A stretch of DNA of 19,801 nt from JAFALX01 sp036378495. GTDB lineage: Bacteria; Chloroflexota; Dormibacteria; Aeolococcales; Aeolococcaceae. This document shows, piece by piece, positions 1-6,988 of the stretch. Numbering within the stretch: the first letter of the stretch is position 1; the number at the start of each line of letters is the position of its first letter. A model generated the notes under the pieces. That model searched no databases. It was not told where the DNA came from and saw only the letters and a list, made by a program, of their open reading frames with translations. The DNA lies in the NCBI GenBank assembly GCA_036378495.1, contig DASUWI010000131.1:1-19801 (forward strand), given 5' to 3'. The translations under genes and the position numbers were made by a program.

Positions 1-105
1 ACCCCCCATTGGAAATGCGGGAGAGCCCCCCGCACACCCCCATTGGAAATGCGGGAGAGCCCCCCCGCATACCCCCCCATTGGAAACGCGGGAGAGCTCC
101 CCGCG
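1..105. repeat. Three imperfect tandem C-rich hairpin repeats
   Basis: A core beginning ATTGGAAA and ending GGGAGAGC recurs at 8-26, 42-60 and 79-97, giving periods of 34 and 37 bases. Each copy is flanked by runs of five to seven C. Within each copy GCGGG can pair with CCCGC (17-21 with 29-33, 51-55 with 64-68, 88-92 with 100-104), leaving a 7-base loop. The changing period breaks the reading frame, so this is not a repeat protein. The array runs to the left edge and may be longer outside the window. Its function is unknown; it could affect transcript stability or termination ahead of the hyp genes. Confidence 0.8.
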
Positions 106-124
106 AAGCCCCCGGAGATGTGAG

Positions 125-391
125 ATGACCGAGGAGCGTCATCTGATGGATGGGGGGAACTCGGGGGGAGATCCTCACGAGTGCATCACCTGCTCCGATC
201 AGCTGCTGCGCCTCGTGGTGGAATCGGTGGATGACACGGGCATGCTCGCCGGCGGGACCATCGACGGCGAGCCCGCGGAGATCGGCATCGAGCTGATCGA
301 CGGCGTTCGTCCCGGTGACATCCTGCTGTGTCACGGAGGGGTGGCGCTGCAGCGTGTCGACGCAGCCATGGGCATCGAGGTGCGCCTGTGA
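125..391 (+). CDS. HypC/HupF-like hydrogenase maturation protein with internal CxxC
   Basis: An 88-residue protein resembling the HypC/HybG/HupF chaperone family. It has a small beta-barrel-like body (about residues 27-78) including GDILLCHGG, comparable to the GEYVLVHVGFA segment of the true HypC encoded 0.9 kb downstream. It lacks the family's Met-Cys N-terminus; the cysteines are in an ECITCSDQ motif (C20, C23). In the family the N-terminal Cys binds the Fe(CN)2CO unit, so this paralog may hold the ligand differently. HupF-type proteins with a CITCSD-like motif are, from memory, typical of actinobacterial-type hydrogenase loci. ATG 125 has GGAG at 114-117. ATG 146 with GAGGAG at 131-136 is an equally good alternative. 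The frame stays open to the left edge. Its stop overlaps the next start as GTGA. Confidence 0.72.
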   Translation: MTEERHLMDGGNSGGDPHECITCSDQLLRLVVESVDDTGMLAGGTIDGEPAEIGIELIDGVRPGDILLCHGGVALQRVDAAMGIEVRL

Positions 392-1065
392 CCGAGTCCG
401 GCCGCGACGCGTTCTCGCAGCTCCTCTATCCGATGCTGAGCCCGCAGCCCACCGTCGATGAGCGCGTGGTGCGCGAGCTGGCCGTGGCACCGCTGGAGAA
501 GTCGGCCGAGAGCAACCGGCTGCGACTCGAGGTGCTGACCGAGTACGGCGAGGCCGTGGTGGTCGCGGCCGCCGGCATCGCCGGCTCCTTCCGCGCACGC
601 GGCCGTCTCCTCGCCATGGGCAACGGGGGCAGCGCCACCTCGGCCGCGGACATCGCGGCCGAGCTGATGTCCCCGCCGCATCACGGCCAGCCGCTGCCGG
701 CGCTCTGCCTCACCAACGACGTGGCGGTGGTGACCGGCGTGGCCAACGACGTCAGCTTCCATGACGTCTTCCTGCGCCAGATCATCGCCCTGGGCCGCCC
801 CCACGACGTGGTGCTGGCGGTGTCGACCAGCGGCAACTCCGAGAACCTCATCCGGGGGCTGCGCGAGGCCCATCGCCGCGGGCTGCACACGATCGCCCTG
901 TGCGGCTATGACGGCGGGCGGATTGCCAAAGAGACCGCAGTGGATCATTGTTTCGTTGTGCGATCCAGCAGTGTGCATCGCATTCAGGAAGTTCAGATGA
1001 CGCTCTATCACCTGCTCCTCGAGCTGGTGCAGCGTTCGCTCGCGGAGGAGAAGATATGTGCCTAG
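388..1065 (+). CDS. SIS-domain phosphoheptose isomerase-like protein (GmhA family)
   Basis: A 225-residue SIS-fold protein. It shows the phosphosugar-binding motifs GNGGSATSAAD, STSGNSEN and a C-terminal SSSVHRIQEVQ, in GmhA order and at roughly GmhA length plus a short N-terminal addition. GmhA converts sedoheptulose 7-phosphate to the heptose phosphate. Compared with remembered GmhA zinc ligands (His, Glu, Gln, His), the first His position is Asp here (AADIAAEL), while Glu, Gln (RIQE) and the last His (TLYH) remain. The start is GTG 388, giving a GTGA overlap with the HypC-like gene, and the 3' end overlaps hypC by 10 bases, so translation is coupled to hydrogenase maturation genes. No heptose-pathway gene is nearby. 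A role linked to the hydrogenase is an inference from this position. Confidence 0.85.
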   Translation: MTESGRDAFSQLLYPMLSPQPTVDERVVRELAVAPLEKSAESNRLRLEVLTEYGEAVVVAAAGIAGSFRARGRLLAMGNGGSATSAADIAAELMSPPHHGQPLPALCLTNDVAVVTGVANDVSFHDVFLRQIIALGRPHDVVLAVSTSGNSENLIRGLREAHRRGLHTIALCGYDGGRIAKETAVDHCFVVRSSSVHRIQEVQMTLYHLLLELVQRSLAEEKICA

Positions 1066-1382
1066 CGATCCCGGCGCGGCTCGTCGCCTATGTGGACGAC
1101 GACCACCAGTACGGCAAGGTGGAGCTGGGCGGCGTGACCCGCCGCATCAACACCTCGCTGCTCGTGGGTGAGGACACCACCGAGCCCGGCGAGTACGTGC
1201 TCGTGCATGTGGGGTTCGCCCTCAGCCGGGTGAGCGAGCAGGAAGCCGCCGAGACCCTGCGCATCCTCGAGGAGATGGGTCCGGCGTATACCGACGAGCT
1301 GAGGCAGATCCGGGAATCCGAGGCCATGGAGGCAGAGTTGGTCGCCGCGTCGGCCGGCAGCAACGGAGGTGCGTCCGCGTGA
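1056..1382 (+). CDS. hypC: Hydrogenase maturation chaperone HypC
   Basis: A 108-residue protein beginning with the canonical MCLAIPARL. Cys2 is the residue that in HypC binds the Fe(CN)2CO precursor and the hydrogenase large subunit, and His51 in YVLVHVGFA is also in the usual place. HypC pairs with HypD to assemble the cofactor in the cytoplasm. The tail after residue 75 is longer than in the shortest HypC proteins and is Glu/Ala-rich. ATG 1056 is fixed by the MCLAIP start and by a strong GGAGGAG at 1044-1050. The gene overlaps the SIS gene by 10 bases and hypD by 4 (GTGA). Confidence 0.96.
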   Translation: MCLAIPARLVAYVDDDHQYGKVELGGVTRRINTSLLVGEDTTEPGEYVLVHVGFALSRVSEQEAAETLRILEEMGPAYTDELRQIRESEAMEAELVAASAGSNGGASA

Positions 1383-2587
1383 AGTTTGCAGACGAGTTTC
1401 GCGACGCCGACATCGCCCGGGCGCTCGGTAAGCGCATCGCGGACGAGGCCGGCGGCAAGCACTGGAAGGTGATGGAGGTCTGCGGCGGGCACACGCACAC
1501 GATCTTCAAGTACGGCATCGAAGACCTTCTGCCCAGCAACGTCGAGCTGGTGCACGGTCCCGGGTGCCCGGTGTGCGTCATCCCCATGGGCCGTCTCGAC
1601 GACGGCATCGCGCTGGCCAAGCAGCCCGACATCATCTTCACCTGCTTCGGCGACCTGATGCGCGTGCCCGGCAGCGACGGCAGCCTGCTCGACGCCAAGG
1701 CGGCGGGCGCCGACGTGCGCATGGTGTATTCGCCGCTCGACTCGCTGAAGATCGCGCGCGACAACCCGGACAAGAAGGTCATCTTCTACGCCATCGGGTT
1801 CGAGACCACGGCGCCGTCGACGGCGCTGACCCTGATGCGCGCCAAGGCGGAGAACCTGCGCAACCTGTTCGTCTTCTGCAACCACGTGACGATCATTCCG
1901 CCGATGAAGGCGATCCTCGATTCACCGGACCTGCAGCTCGACGGCTTCCTCGGGCCAGGACACGTGTCCACAGTTGTCGGCATCCGGCCCTACGAGTTCG
2001 TCACCAACACGTACAAGAAGCCGGTGGTGGTGGTCGGCTTCGAGCCGCTCGACATCCTGCAGGGCGTGCACATGGTCATCCAGCAGGTGCTGCAGGGGCG
2101 GTGCGAGGTGGAGAACCAGTACACCCGCGTGGTGCACGACGACGGCAACCCCAAGGCACTCGAGGTGCTGGGCCGCGTCTTCCAGCTGCGCACACAGTTC
2201 GAGTGGCGCGGTCTCGGCTTCATCAGTCAGAGCGCGCTGGAGCTGCGCGACGAGTTCGCCGAGTGGGACGCGGAGAAGGTGTTCACCGTGCCCGGGCTGC
2301 GCGTCGCCGACCCCAAGGCATGCCAGTGTGGCGAGGTGCTCAAGGGCGTGCTCAAGCCGTGGGAGTGCAAGGTGTTCGGCACCGCGTGCACGCCGGAGAC
2401 GCCCATCGGCACCTGCATGGTGTCGTCCGAGGGCGCGTGCGCCGCGTACTACAACTTCGGCCGTTACTCGCGGGCTCGCGAGCGCGAGCGCGTGATGGGC
2501 GCGGGCAGTGCGGGCAATGGGAGCGGCAACGGCAATGGCGCTGCTCCGGAGAAGGAACTGAAGCCGATCGAGGTACGCGCCGGATGA
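1379..2587 (+). CDS. hypD: Hydrogenase maturation protein HypD
   Basis: A 402-residue iron-sulfur protein on which the Fe(CN)2CO moiety is assembled together with HypC. Visible family motifs are CGGHTH (C35), GPGCPVC (C63, C66), GFETTAPSTA near 140-149, and a Cys-rich C-terminal [4Fe-4S] region (C315, C317, C330, C337, C346, C354). After about residue 372 there is a Gly/Asn/Ser-rich tail of some 30 residues that is not part of the usual fold and looks like a flexible linker. The start is GTG 1379 with GGAGGT at 1365-1370. It overlaps hypC by 4 bases and hypE by 4 bases (ATGA). Confidence 0.97.
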   Translation: MKFADEFRDADIARALGKRIADEAGGKHWKVMEVCGGHTHTIFKYGIEDLLPSNVELVHGPGCPVCVIPMGRLDDGIALAKQPDIIFTCFGDLMRVPGSDGSLLDAKAAGADVRMVYSPLDSLKIARDNPDKKVIFYAIGFETTAPSTALTLMRAKAENLRNLFVFCNHVTIIPPMKAILDSPDLQLDGFLGPGHVSTVVGIRPYEFVTNTYKKPVVVVGFEPLDILQGVHMVIQQVLQGRCEVENQYTRVVHDDGNPKALEVLGRVFQLRTQFEWRGLGFISQSALELRDEFAEWDAEKVFTVPGLRVADPKACQCGEVLKGVLKPWECKVFGTACTPETPIGTCMVSSEGACAAYYNFGRYSRARERERVMGAGSAGNGSGNGNGAAPEKELKPIEVRAG

Positions 2588-3777
2588 CGGACGCGGACGT
2601 CACGTCGGCGAGCGCCGCGACCGAGACGCCGGCGTCTGCGTCTGAAGCAGCGCGGGGCAGCGGCGCCGCCATCAAGGCGGCGTCGGCGCGCATCGCCGAT
2701 CCGGAGCAGCGCGTGCTGGAACGGATCGCCGAGATCCGCAAGCGCAAGCCGCACCTCCGCGAGGACGCCATCACGATGAGTCATGGCGCCGGGGGCAAGG
2801 CCAGCCACACGCTGATCACAGCGCTGTTCGCCGACGTGCTCAGCAACCCGGTGCTCGACCAGCTGGGCGATCAAGCGGTGCTGCCCATCCCGGGCGTCGA
2901 CAACCTCGGGCTGGCGGTGACCACGGACTCGTTCGTCGTCAGCCCGCTGTTCTTCCCCGGGGGTGACATCGGCGAGCTGGCCATCAACGGCACGGTCAAC
3001 GATCTCGCCGTCGGCGGCGCCACGCCCATGGGGATCGCCGCCGCGTTCATCCTCGAGGAGGGCGTGGAGGTGGCCCTGGTGCGCCGCGTGGTCGAATCGC
3101 TGCGCGCCGCCGCCGACCGCGCCGGCGTGAGCGTGGTCACCGGCGACACCAAGGTGGTGCCCCGCGGCAAGGCGGACAAGCTGTTCATCACCACCACCGG
3201 GGTGGGCGTGGTGGAGCTGCCCCAGCGCAGCTCGCTCGCCCGTGTCCGCGCCGGCGACGCCGTGCTCGTCAGCGGCGCCATGGGCGACCACGGGGCCACG
3301 GTGATGCTCGCCCGCGGCGATGTCGACCTCGAGGCCGAGACGCTGCGGAGCGACACCATGGCGCTGCACGGGCTCACCAAGGCGCTGCTCGACGCCGGCA
3401 TCGACGTCCACTTCATGCGCGACGCCACCCGTGGCGGAGTGGCCACGGTACTGAACGAGATCGCCCAGGGCGCCGGCGTCGCCGTCTCCATGAACGAGGA
3501 CTCCCTGCCCATCCACGACGCCGTCCGTGGCGTCGCCGAGATCCTCGGCATCGAGGCCCTCTACATCGCCAACGAGGGCAAGCTGGTGGCCATCGTGGCG
3601 GCCGGCGACGCCCAGCGGGCGCTGGAGCTGATGCGCTCGCGGCCCGAGGGCGAGGAGGCGGCGATCATCGGCAAGGTGCTCCCGGAGCCGGAGGGGATGG
3701 TGTTCATCGAGACCGTCTTCGGCGGTACCCGGGTGGTGGACATGCTCCAGGGAGACCCGCTCCCCCGCATCTGCTGA
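2584..3777 (+). CDS. hypE: Hydrogenase maturation protein HypE
   Basis: A 397-residue AIR-synthase-like protein. HypE dehydrates the carbamoylated C-terminal Cys made by HypF to a thiocyanate, the source of the cyanide ligands. The essential C-terminal PRIC is intact with Cys as the last residue. The ATP-binding core starts at MSHGAGGK (65-72) and includes GVDNLGLAVTTDSF, NGTVNDLAVGGA and RDATRGGVATVLNEIA. The first 60 or so residues are an extra Ala/Ser-rich then basic extension not usual in HypE. ATG 2584 overlaps the hypD stop as ATGA; the frame is open further upstream but that is hypD shadow. It is the last gene of the maturation operon in this window; hypF, hypA and hypB are not seen. 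The next gene, on the opposite strand, ends 15 bases away. Confidence 0.97.
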   Translation: MTDADVTSASAATETPASASEAARGSGAAIKAASARIADPEQRVLERIAEIRKRKPHLREDAITMSHGAGGKASHTLITALFADVLSNPVLDQLGDQAVLPIPGVDNLGLAVTTDSFVVSPLFFPGGDIGELAINGTVNDLAVGGATPMGIAAAFILEEGVEVALVRRVVESLRAAADRAGVSVVTGDTKVVPRGKADKLFITTTGVGVVELPQRSSLARVRAGDAVLVSGAMGDHGATVMLARGDVDLEAETLRSDTMALHGLTKALLDAGIDVHFMRDATRGGVATVLNEIAQGAGVAVSMNEDSLPIHDAVRGVAEILGIEALYIANEGKLVAIVAAGDAQRALELMRSRPEGEEAAIIGKVLPEPEGMVFIETVFGGTRVVDMLQGDPLPRIC

Positions 3778-3792
3778 GGTCCGAGCTCGCCT

Positions 3793-4971
3793 CTAGAGCG
3801 TGACCAAGAACGCATGCTGGTGGAAGCGGGCCGTCTCGGCGTTGCCGACCACCTGACCGTCGTCGTTCACCGCCGCCGCCTCCGACGTGGGGCCGCCCAG
3901 GGTGCCCAAATCCACCATGCCGCCTGCGGCCGTCCAGGAGAACGCGCGCTGGTCCTGGCGAGCCGTGGCAGCGAACCCGACCACCCGACCCTTGCTGTTC
4001 ACCATCGTCGCCTGGCTGAAATCGCCGCCCAGGGTGCCCAGATCGAGCATGCCGCCCCGGGCCGTCGACATGAAGGCGTGGAGGCTGCCACTCGCGGTGG
4101 TCGCTTGGCCGACCACGCGCCCAGCGCTCACCGATGCCGCGCTGCCGTAGCTGCCACCGAGGGTGCCGAGGTCGGCGATGCCTCGGCTGGCCGTCCACGA
4201 GAACGCGTGGACATCGCCGCCCGCGGTGGTGGCTGCGCCCACAACGCGGCCCGTGTCGCTCACCGCACCGGTGTCGCTGAACTGGCCACCCAGCGTGCCG
4301 AGGTCGACCATGCCTGTGGCGGCTGTCCACGAGAAGGCATGCTGGTCTCCGCTCGCCGTGAAGGCGCTGCCCACGACCTGTCCGTAGCGGTTCACCGCGA
4401 AGGCATCGCTGAATGCGCCGCCCAAGGTGCCGAGATCGACCATGCCGCCGGCGGCCGTCCACGAAAATGCGTGCTCGGCGCCACCGGGAATGTCGGCGCT
4501 GCCGACCACCTGACCGGAGTCGTTCACGGCGTACGCGATGCTCAAGGGGCCGCCCAGGGTGCCGAGGTCGATCATGCCCTGTTTGACCCTCCACGAGAAG
4601 GCGTGGACGTCGCTGCTGCCCGCCGTTTGCGCCTCGCCCACAACCTGGCCGGCGTTGCTGACGGCCGTTGCATAGCTGAAGGGGCCGCCCAAGGTGCCCA
4701 GATCGACCATGCCTCCGCCCGCCGTCCACGAAAAGGCGTGCTGCGCGCCGCCGGCCGTGTACGCGGCGCCGACAACCCGGCCGAACTGGTTGATCGCGGT
4801 CGCCGAGCTGGTGGTGCCACCGAGCGTGCCGAGGTCGGTGAGCTTGACCGTTGCCGCTGCAGCGCTCCCGCCGCCGAGCACTGGCAGGCCCGCAGCGGAC
4901 AACAGGAAGCAGGCGCCGGCCATGAGAGCCACGGCAAACCAACGCGCGCTGATTAGGTCCCCCCGGTTCAT
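3793..4971 (-). CDS. Secreted HAF-repeat protein (eight DLGTLGG repeats)
   Basis: A 392-residue protein of unknown function with a signal peptide: basic MNRGDLISAR, hydrophobic core, Ala-rich cleavage region near residues 35-41. It is followed by eight repeats of about 42-44 residues. Each repeat contains DLGTLGG, a central G(R/Q)VVG, and usually HAFSW, the pattern of the 'probable extracellular repeat, HAF family'. The repeats fill the whole mature protein and probably fold as a beta-propeller-like structure (inference). No catalytic motif is seen. ATG 4971 is chosen because it directly precedes the signal peptide and has a G-rich AGAGGGGGG upstream on the minus strand. The frame is open to 5304, but that extension is low-complexity and would overlap rpmG. 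It converges with hypE with 15 bases between stops and no clear terminator. Confidence 0.85.
   Translation of the reverse strand: MNRGDLISARWFAVALMAGACFLLSAAGLPVLGGGSAAAATVKLTDLGTLGGTTSSATAINQFGRVVGAAYTAGGAQHAFSWTAGGGMVDLGTLGGPFSYATAVSNAGQVVGEAQTAGSSDVHAFSWRVKQGMIDLGTLGGPLSIAYAVNDSGQVVGSADIPGGAEHAFSWTAAGGMVDLGTLGGAFSDAFAVNRYGQVVGSAFTASGDQHAFSWTAATGMVDLGTLGGQFSDTGAVSDTGRVVGAATTAGGDVHAFSWTASRGIADLGTLGGSYGSAASVSAGRVVGQATTASGSLHAFMSTARGGMLDLGTLGGDFSQATMVNSKGRVVGFAATARQDQRAFSWTAAGGMVDLGTLGGPTSEAAAVNDDGQVVGNAETARFHQHAFLVTL
3880..4860 (-). repeat. DNA-level repeat encoding the HAF units
   Basis: Eight imperfect copies of a roughly 126-132 base unit, each with a block like GCCGCCCAGGGTGCC on the plus strand, lie inside the HAF gene. 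The phase is preserved throughout, so copies could be gained or lost by recombination without frameshift. The copies differ in several codons, so the array is not a very recent expansion. Confidence 0.75.
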
Positions 4972-5011
4972 GTTCCACCCCCCTCTGGTGAACATCCAAC
5001 CCTCGCTCAGC

Positions 5012-5040
5012 AGCATAGGCTCTCCGGAAGCCTTTTGCAC
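5012..5040 (-). promoter_or_regulatory. Possible promoter of the HAF-repeat gene
   Basis: On the minus strand TATGCT (5012-5017) sits 17 bases downstream of GTGCAA (5035-5040), about 40 bases before the ATG at 4971. The -10 matches consensus at four of six positions; the -35 is weak. Confidence 0.3.
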
Positions 5041-5160
5041 GCCGCCGCGATGGCCAGGTGGGGTGGGCTTTCTGCTCGGAGAGAACGTCGGAACGGGCGC
5101 CGGGAGGGTTGATGTATTCAGTCCCCCGGCCACGGCCGTGTCACGGTGCGCCCGCCTGCG

Positions 5161-5188
5161 TTTGCCCGCCCAAAGGCTGTGGTAGACT
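5161..5188 (+). promoter_or_regulatory. Putative promoter for rpmG-trnW-secE-nusG-rplK-rplA
   Basis: TAGACT at 5183-5188 is a good -10 candidate. TTGCCC at 5162-5167 (or TTTGCC at 5161-5166) is a moderate -35 with a 15-16 base spacer. It lies about 50 bases before the rpmG start in the only sizeable gap ahead of the translation operon. Transcription would begin near 5194-5196, at the edge of a palindrome. Confidence 0.5.
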
Positions 5189-5196
5189 GCACTTGA

Positions 5197-5221
5197 CCTA
5201 GCGCCGCTAGGTTTCTTTTTT
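5197..5221 (+). promoter_or_regulatory. Palindrome plus T-run at the predicted transcription start of rpmG
   Basis: CCTAGCGCCGCTAGG (5197-5211) is a perfect 7-base inverted repeat around one central C, followed by a ten-base T-rich run (5212-5221). It resembles an intrinsic terminator but sits at the predicted start of the transcript, where a terminator would leave almost no RNA. An operator, a 5'-stabilising hairpin or a terminator for an unseen upstream RNA are all possible. Confidence 0.5.
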
Positions 5222-5239
5222 GTGAGGCATTGACGCGAC

Positions 5240-5407
5240 GTGGCGACGGCCAAAGGCGGCTCGTCCATCATCACCTTGCAGTGTCCTGACTGCAAGCGAC
5301 GCAACTACACGACGGTCAAGAACAAGCGCAACGATCCAGATCGCCTGGAGCTGCGCAAGTTCTGCCGCTGGTGCCGCTGTCACACGCAGCACCGTGAGAC
5401 CAAGTGA
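5240..5407 (+). CDS. rpmG: 50S ribosomal protein L33 (zinc-binding form)
   Basis: A 55-residue basic protein with the L33 pattern: CPDC (C15, C18) and a second pair CRWC (C42, C45), plus NYTTVKNKRN in the middle. This is the zinc-ribbon (C+) form, which fits replete zinc use; zinc-free paralogs lack these cysteines. It begins at GTG 5240 with a weak TGAGG at 5223-5227. Its place just ahead of tRNA-Trp, secE and nusG is the common order for this operon in many bacteria. It is short and has a GTG start, so it is easily missed by automatic calling. Confidence 0.93.
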   Translation: MATAKGGSSIITLQCPDCKRRNYTTVKNKRNDPDRLELRKFCRWCRCHTQHRETK

Positions 5408-5411
5408 GCGG

Positions 5412-5487
5412 AGGGGCGTAGCTCAGCTGGTAGAGCATCGGTCTCCAAAACCGAGGGTCGCGCGTTCGAGTCGTGCCGCCCCTGCCA
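5412..5487 (+). tRNA. trnW: tRNA-Trp (CCA anticodon)
   Basis: A 76-base cloverleaf. Acceptor AGGGGCG (5412-5418) pairs with CGCCCCT (5477-5483), followed by discriminator G and an encoded CCA (5485-5487). The anticodon stem TCGGT/ACCGA encloses CTCCAAA with anticodon CCA. The T stem GCGCG/CGTGC carries loop TTCGAGT. It lies between rpmG and secE, its usual site. Confidence 0.97.
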
Positions 5488-5524
5488 ACACCGTCCGTGC
5501 GCCGCTCACGGACACAAACGTTTG

Positions 5525-5905
5525 ATGGAGGTCAGTCGGAAAGCCGTGGCGAAGGCAGCGAAGTCGCCAACAGCTCCGCGGTCACGCCAGCCGCAGCGTT
5601 CGCCGCAACGTCCGGCGATCGCGCCGCCGCGCAGCCGGGACCGCGCCGGGATGCTGGCGTACTTCCAGGGCGTCTGGGACGAGCTGCGCAAGGTGCAGTG
5701 GCCGAACCGCGAGGAGCTGCTGCGCATGACCGGCATCGTCATCGCCACCGTCATCCTCTTCGGGGTGCTCATCGGCGGCACCGACTACATCCTGAGCCTC
5801 GGGGTGAAGCAGCTGTACACCAGCTCCGGCACCAGCACATCGCAGCCGGCCACGTCACCGGTGACGGCCAACGGCCAGCCGCCACATGCAACTCCGCTTC
5901 CATAG
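5525..5905 (+). CDS. secE: Protein translocase subunit SecE
   Basis: A 126-residue protein. Residues 45-98 carry the SecE core: the amphipathic YFQGVWDELRKVQWP and then one membrane helix (about 69-92). SecE clamps SecY in the Sec translocon. The first 40 residues are a basic, Pro/Ser-rich extension and the last 28 are Ser/Thr/Pro-rich. The start is uncertain. ATG 5525 lacks a clear ribosome-binding site. GTG 5546 has GGAGGT at 5527-5532, but 13 bases away. TTG 5522 is also open. It follows tRNA-Trp by 37 bases and precedes nusG by 30. Confidence 0.93.
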   Translation: MEVSRKAVAKAAKSPTAPRSRQPQRSPQRPAIAPPRSRDRAGMLAYFQGVWDELRKVQWPNREELLRMTGIVIATVILFGVLIGGTDYILSLGVKQLYTSSGTSTSQPATSPVTANGQPPHATPLP

Positions 5906-5935
5906 AAGGACAAAGGGAAAGACATCGAGACAGCC

Positions 5936-6487
5936 ATGGCAAATGTAGCCGCAGCGAAAGACGCCAACTGGTACGTCGTGCACGCGTACTCGGGTCACGA
6001 GGAGAAGGTGCGCAACAACCTGCTCAAGCGGGTTGAGTCCATGGACATGCACGACAAGATCTTCGACGTGCTCGTGCCCACCGAAGAGGTGATGGAGATC
6101 AAGGACGGGCAGCGGCGCAAGGTCAACAAGCGCATCTTTCCGGGCTACATCCTGGTCAACATGATCATGGACGACGAGGCCTGGTACGTGGTGCGCAACA
6201 CGCCCGGCGTCACCTCCTTCGTGGGTTCGGGCAACAAGCCGGTGCCGCTGCAGGAGCACGAGATCAAGGGCATCCAGAAGCAGGTGAAGGCCGAGGCGCC
6301 CACCAAGGTCTCGGTGGAGTACGAGGTCGGCGAGAACGTCCGCGTCATCGATGGCCCGTTCACCGATTTCCACGGGAAGGTCACCGACCTCAATGTGGAG
6401 AAGGGCAAGCTAAAGGTGCTGGTGAACATGTTCGGCCGCGAGACGCCCGTGGAGCTCGACCTGCTCCAGGTCGAGCGGCTGCGTTAG
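5936..6487 (+). CDS. nusG: Transcription termination/antitermination protein NusG
   Basis: A 183-residue protein with an NGN domain (about residues 11-110; WYVVHAYSGHE, KRIFPGYILVNM, FVGSGNKPVPL) and a C-terminal KOW domain (VGENVRVIDGPF, HGKV). NusG binds RNA polymerase and links it to Rho or the ribosome. Its length is normal for the family. ATG 5936 lacks a strong ribosome-binding site; a purine-rich AAGGGAAAGA lies about 15 bases upstream. It is 21 bases ahead of rplK, in the standard secE-nusG-rplK-rplA order. Confidence 0.97.
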   Translation: MANVAAAKDANWYVVHAYSGHEEKVRNNLLKRVESMDMHDKIFDVLVPTEEVMEIKDGQRRKVNKRIFPGYILVNMIMDDEAWYVVRNTPGVTSFVGSGNKPVPLQEHEIKGIQKQVKAEAPTKVSVEYEVGENVRVIDGPFTDFHGKVTDLNVEKGKLKVLVNMFGRETPVELDLLQVERLR

Positions 6488-6508
6488 CCATCAGCGATAG
6501 AGAGACGA

Positions 6509-6934
6509 ATGGGTAAGAAAAAGGTCAAGACGGTCATCCGTCTGCAGATTCCCGCCGGCAAGGCCACGCCGGCGCCGCCGGTGGGCACCGCGCTGGGTCC
6601 GCACGGCATCAACATCATGGAGTTCTGCAAGGCGTACAACGAGCGCACGCAGAGCCAGGCGGGAAGCATCATCCCCGCGGAGATAACGGTCTTCGAAGAC
6701 CGCAGCTTCACCTTCATCACGAAGACGCCACCCGCCGGCGACCTGCTGAAGAAGGCGGCGGGCATCGATAAGGGGTCGGCGACGCCCAACCGCGAGAAGG
6801 TGGGCAGTGTCACCCGAGATCAGGTGCGCGAGATCGCGCAGACGAAGATGGATGATCTCAACGCCAATGACATCGATCAGGCGATGCGCATCATCGAAGG
6901 CACGGCACGCTCCATGGGAGTGACCGTCAACTGA
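6509..6934 (+). CDS. rplK: 50S ribosomal protein L11
   Basis: A 141-residue protein, the standard L11 length. It has the N-terminal IRLQIPAGKATPAPPVG and GPHGINIMEFCK that contact the GTPase-associated 23S rRNA, and the RNA-binding C-terminal half (TPNREKVGSVTRDQV, MRIIEGTARSMG). L11 supports factor binding and the stringent response. ATG 6509 follows an AGAGAG-rich leader. It is co-directional with nusG (21 bases) and rplA (54 bases). Confidence 0.98.
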   Translation: MGKKKVKTVIRLQIPAGKATPAPPVGTALGPHGINIMEFCKAYNERTQSQAGSIIPAEITVFEDRSFTFITKTPPAGDLLKKAAGIDKGSATPNREKVGSVTRDQVREIAQTKMDDLNANDIDQAMRIIEGTARSMGVTVN

Positions 6935-6988
6935 GCACGCACGTGGGAGGGCCGCATCCGCGCCCGCTCGCACCACGAGGAGATTGAA

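Noticed and set aside
1..105. CRISPR-like short repeats
   Set aside because: Copies are imperfect, only three are seen, and the intervals are C-rich low-complexity sequence rather than unique spacers.
1564..2583. In-frame extension of hypE upstream of 2584
   Set aside because: It reads hypD in another frame and is Arg/Ala-rich without homology; the ATGA overlap at 2584 gives the natural start.
3704..4999. Second minus-strand open frame over the HAF gene
   Set aside because: Arg/Gly-rich shadow of the HAF repeats in another frame; periodic only because the DNA is repetitive.
5197..5221. Simple intrinsic terminator of an upstream gene
   Set aside because: No plus-strand gene ends within 1.4 kb upstream and it overlaps the predicted start of the rpmG transcript; kept as a regulatory element instead.
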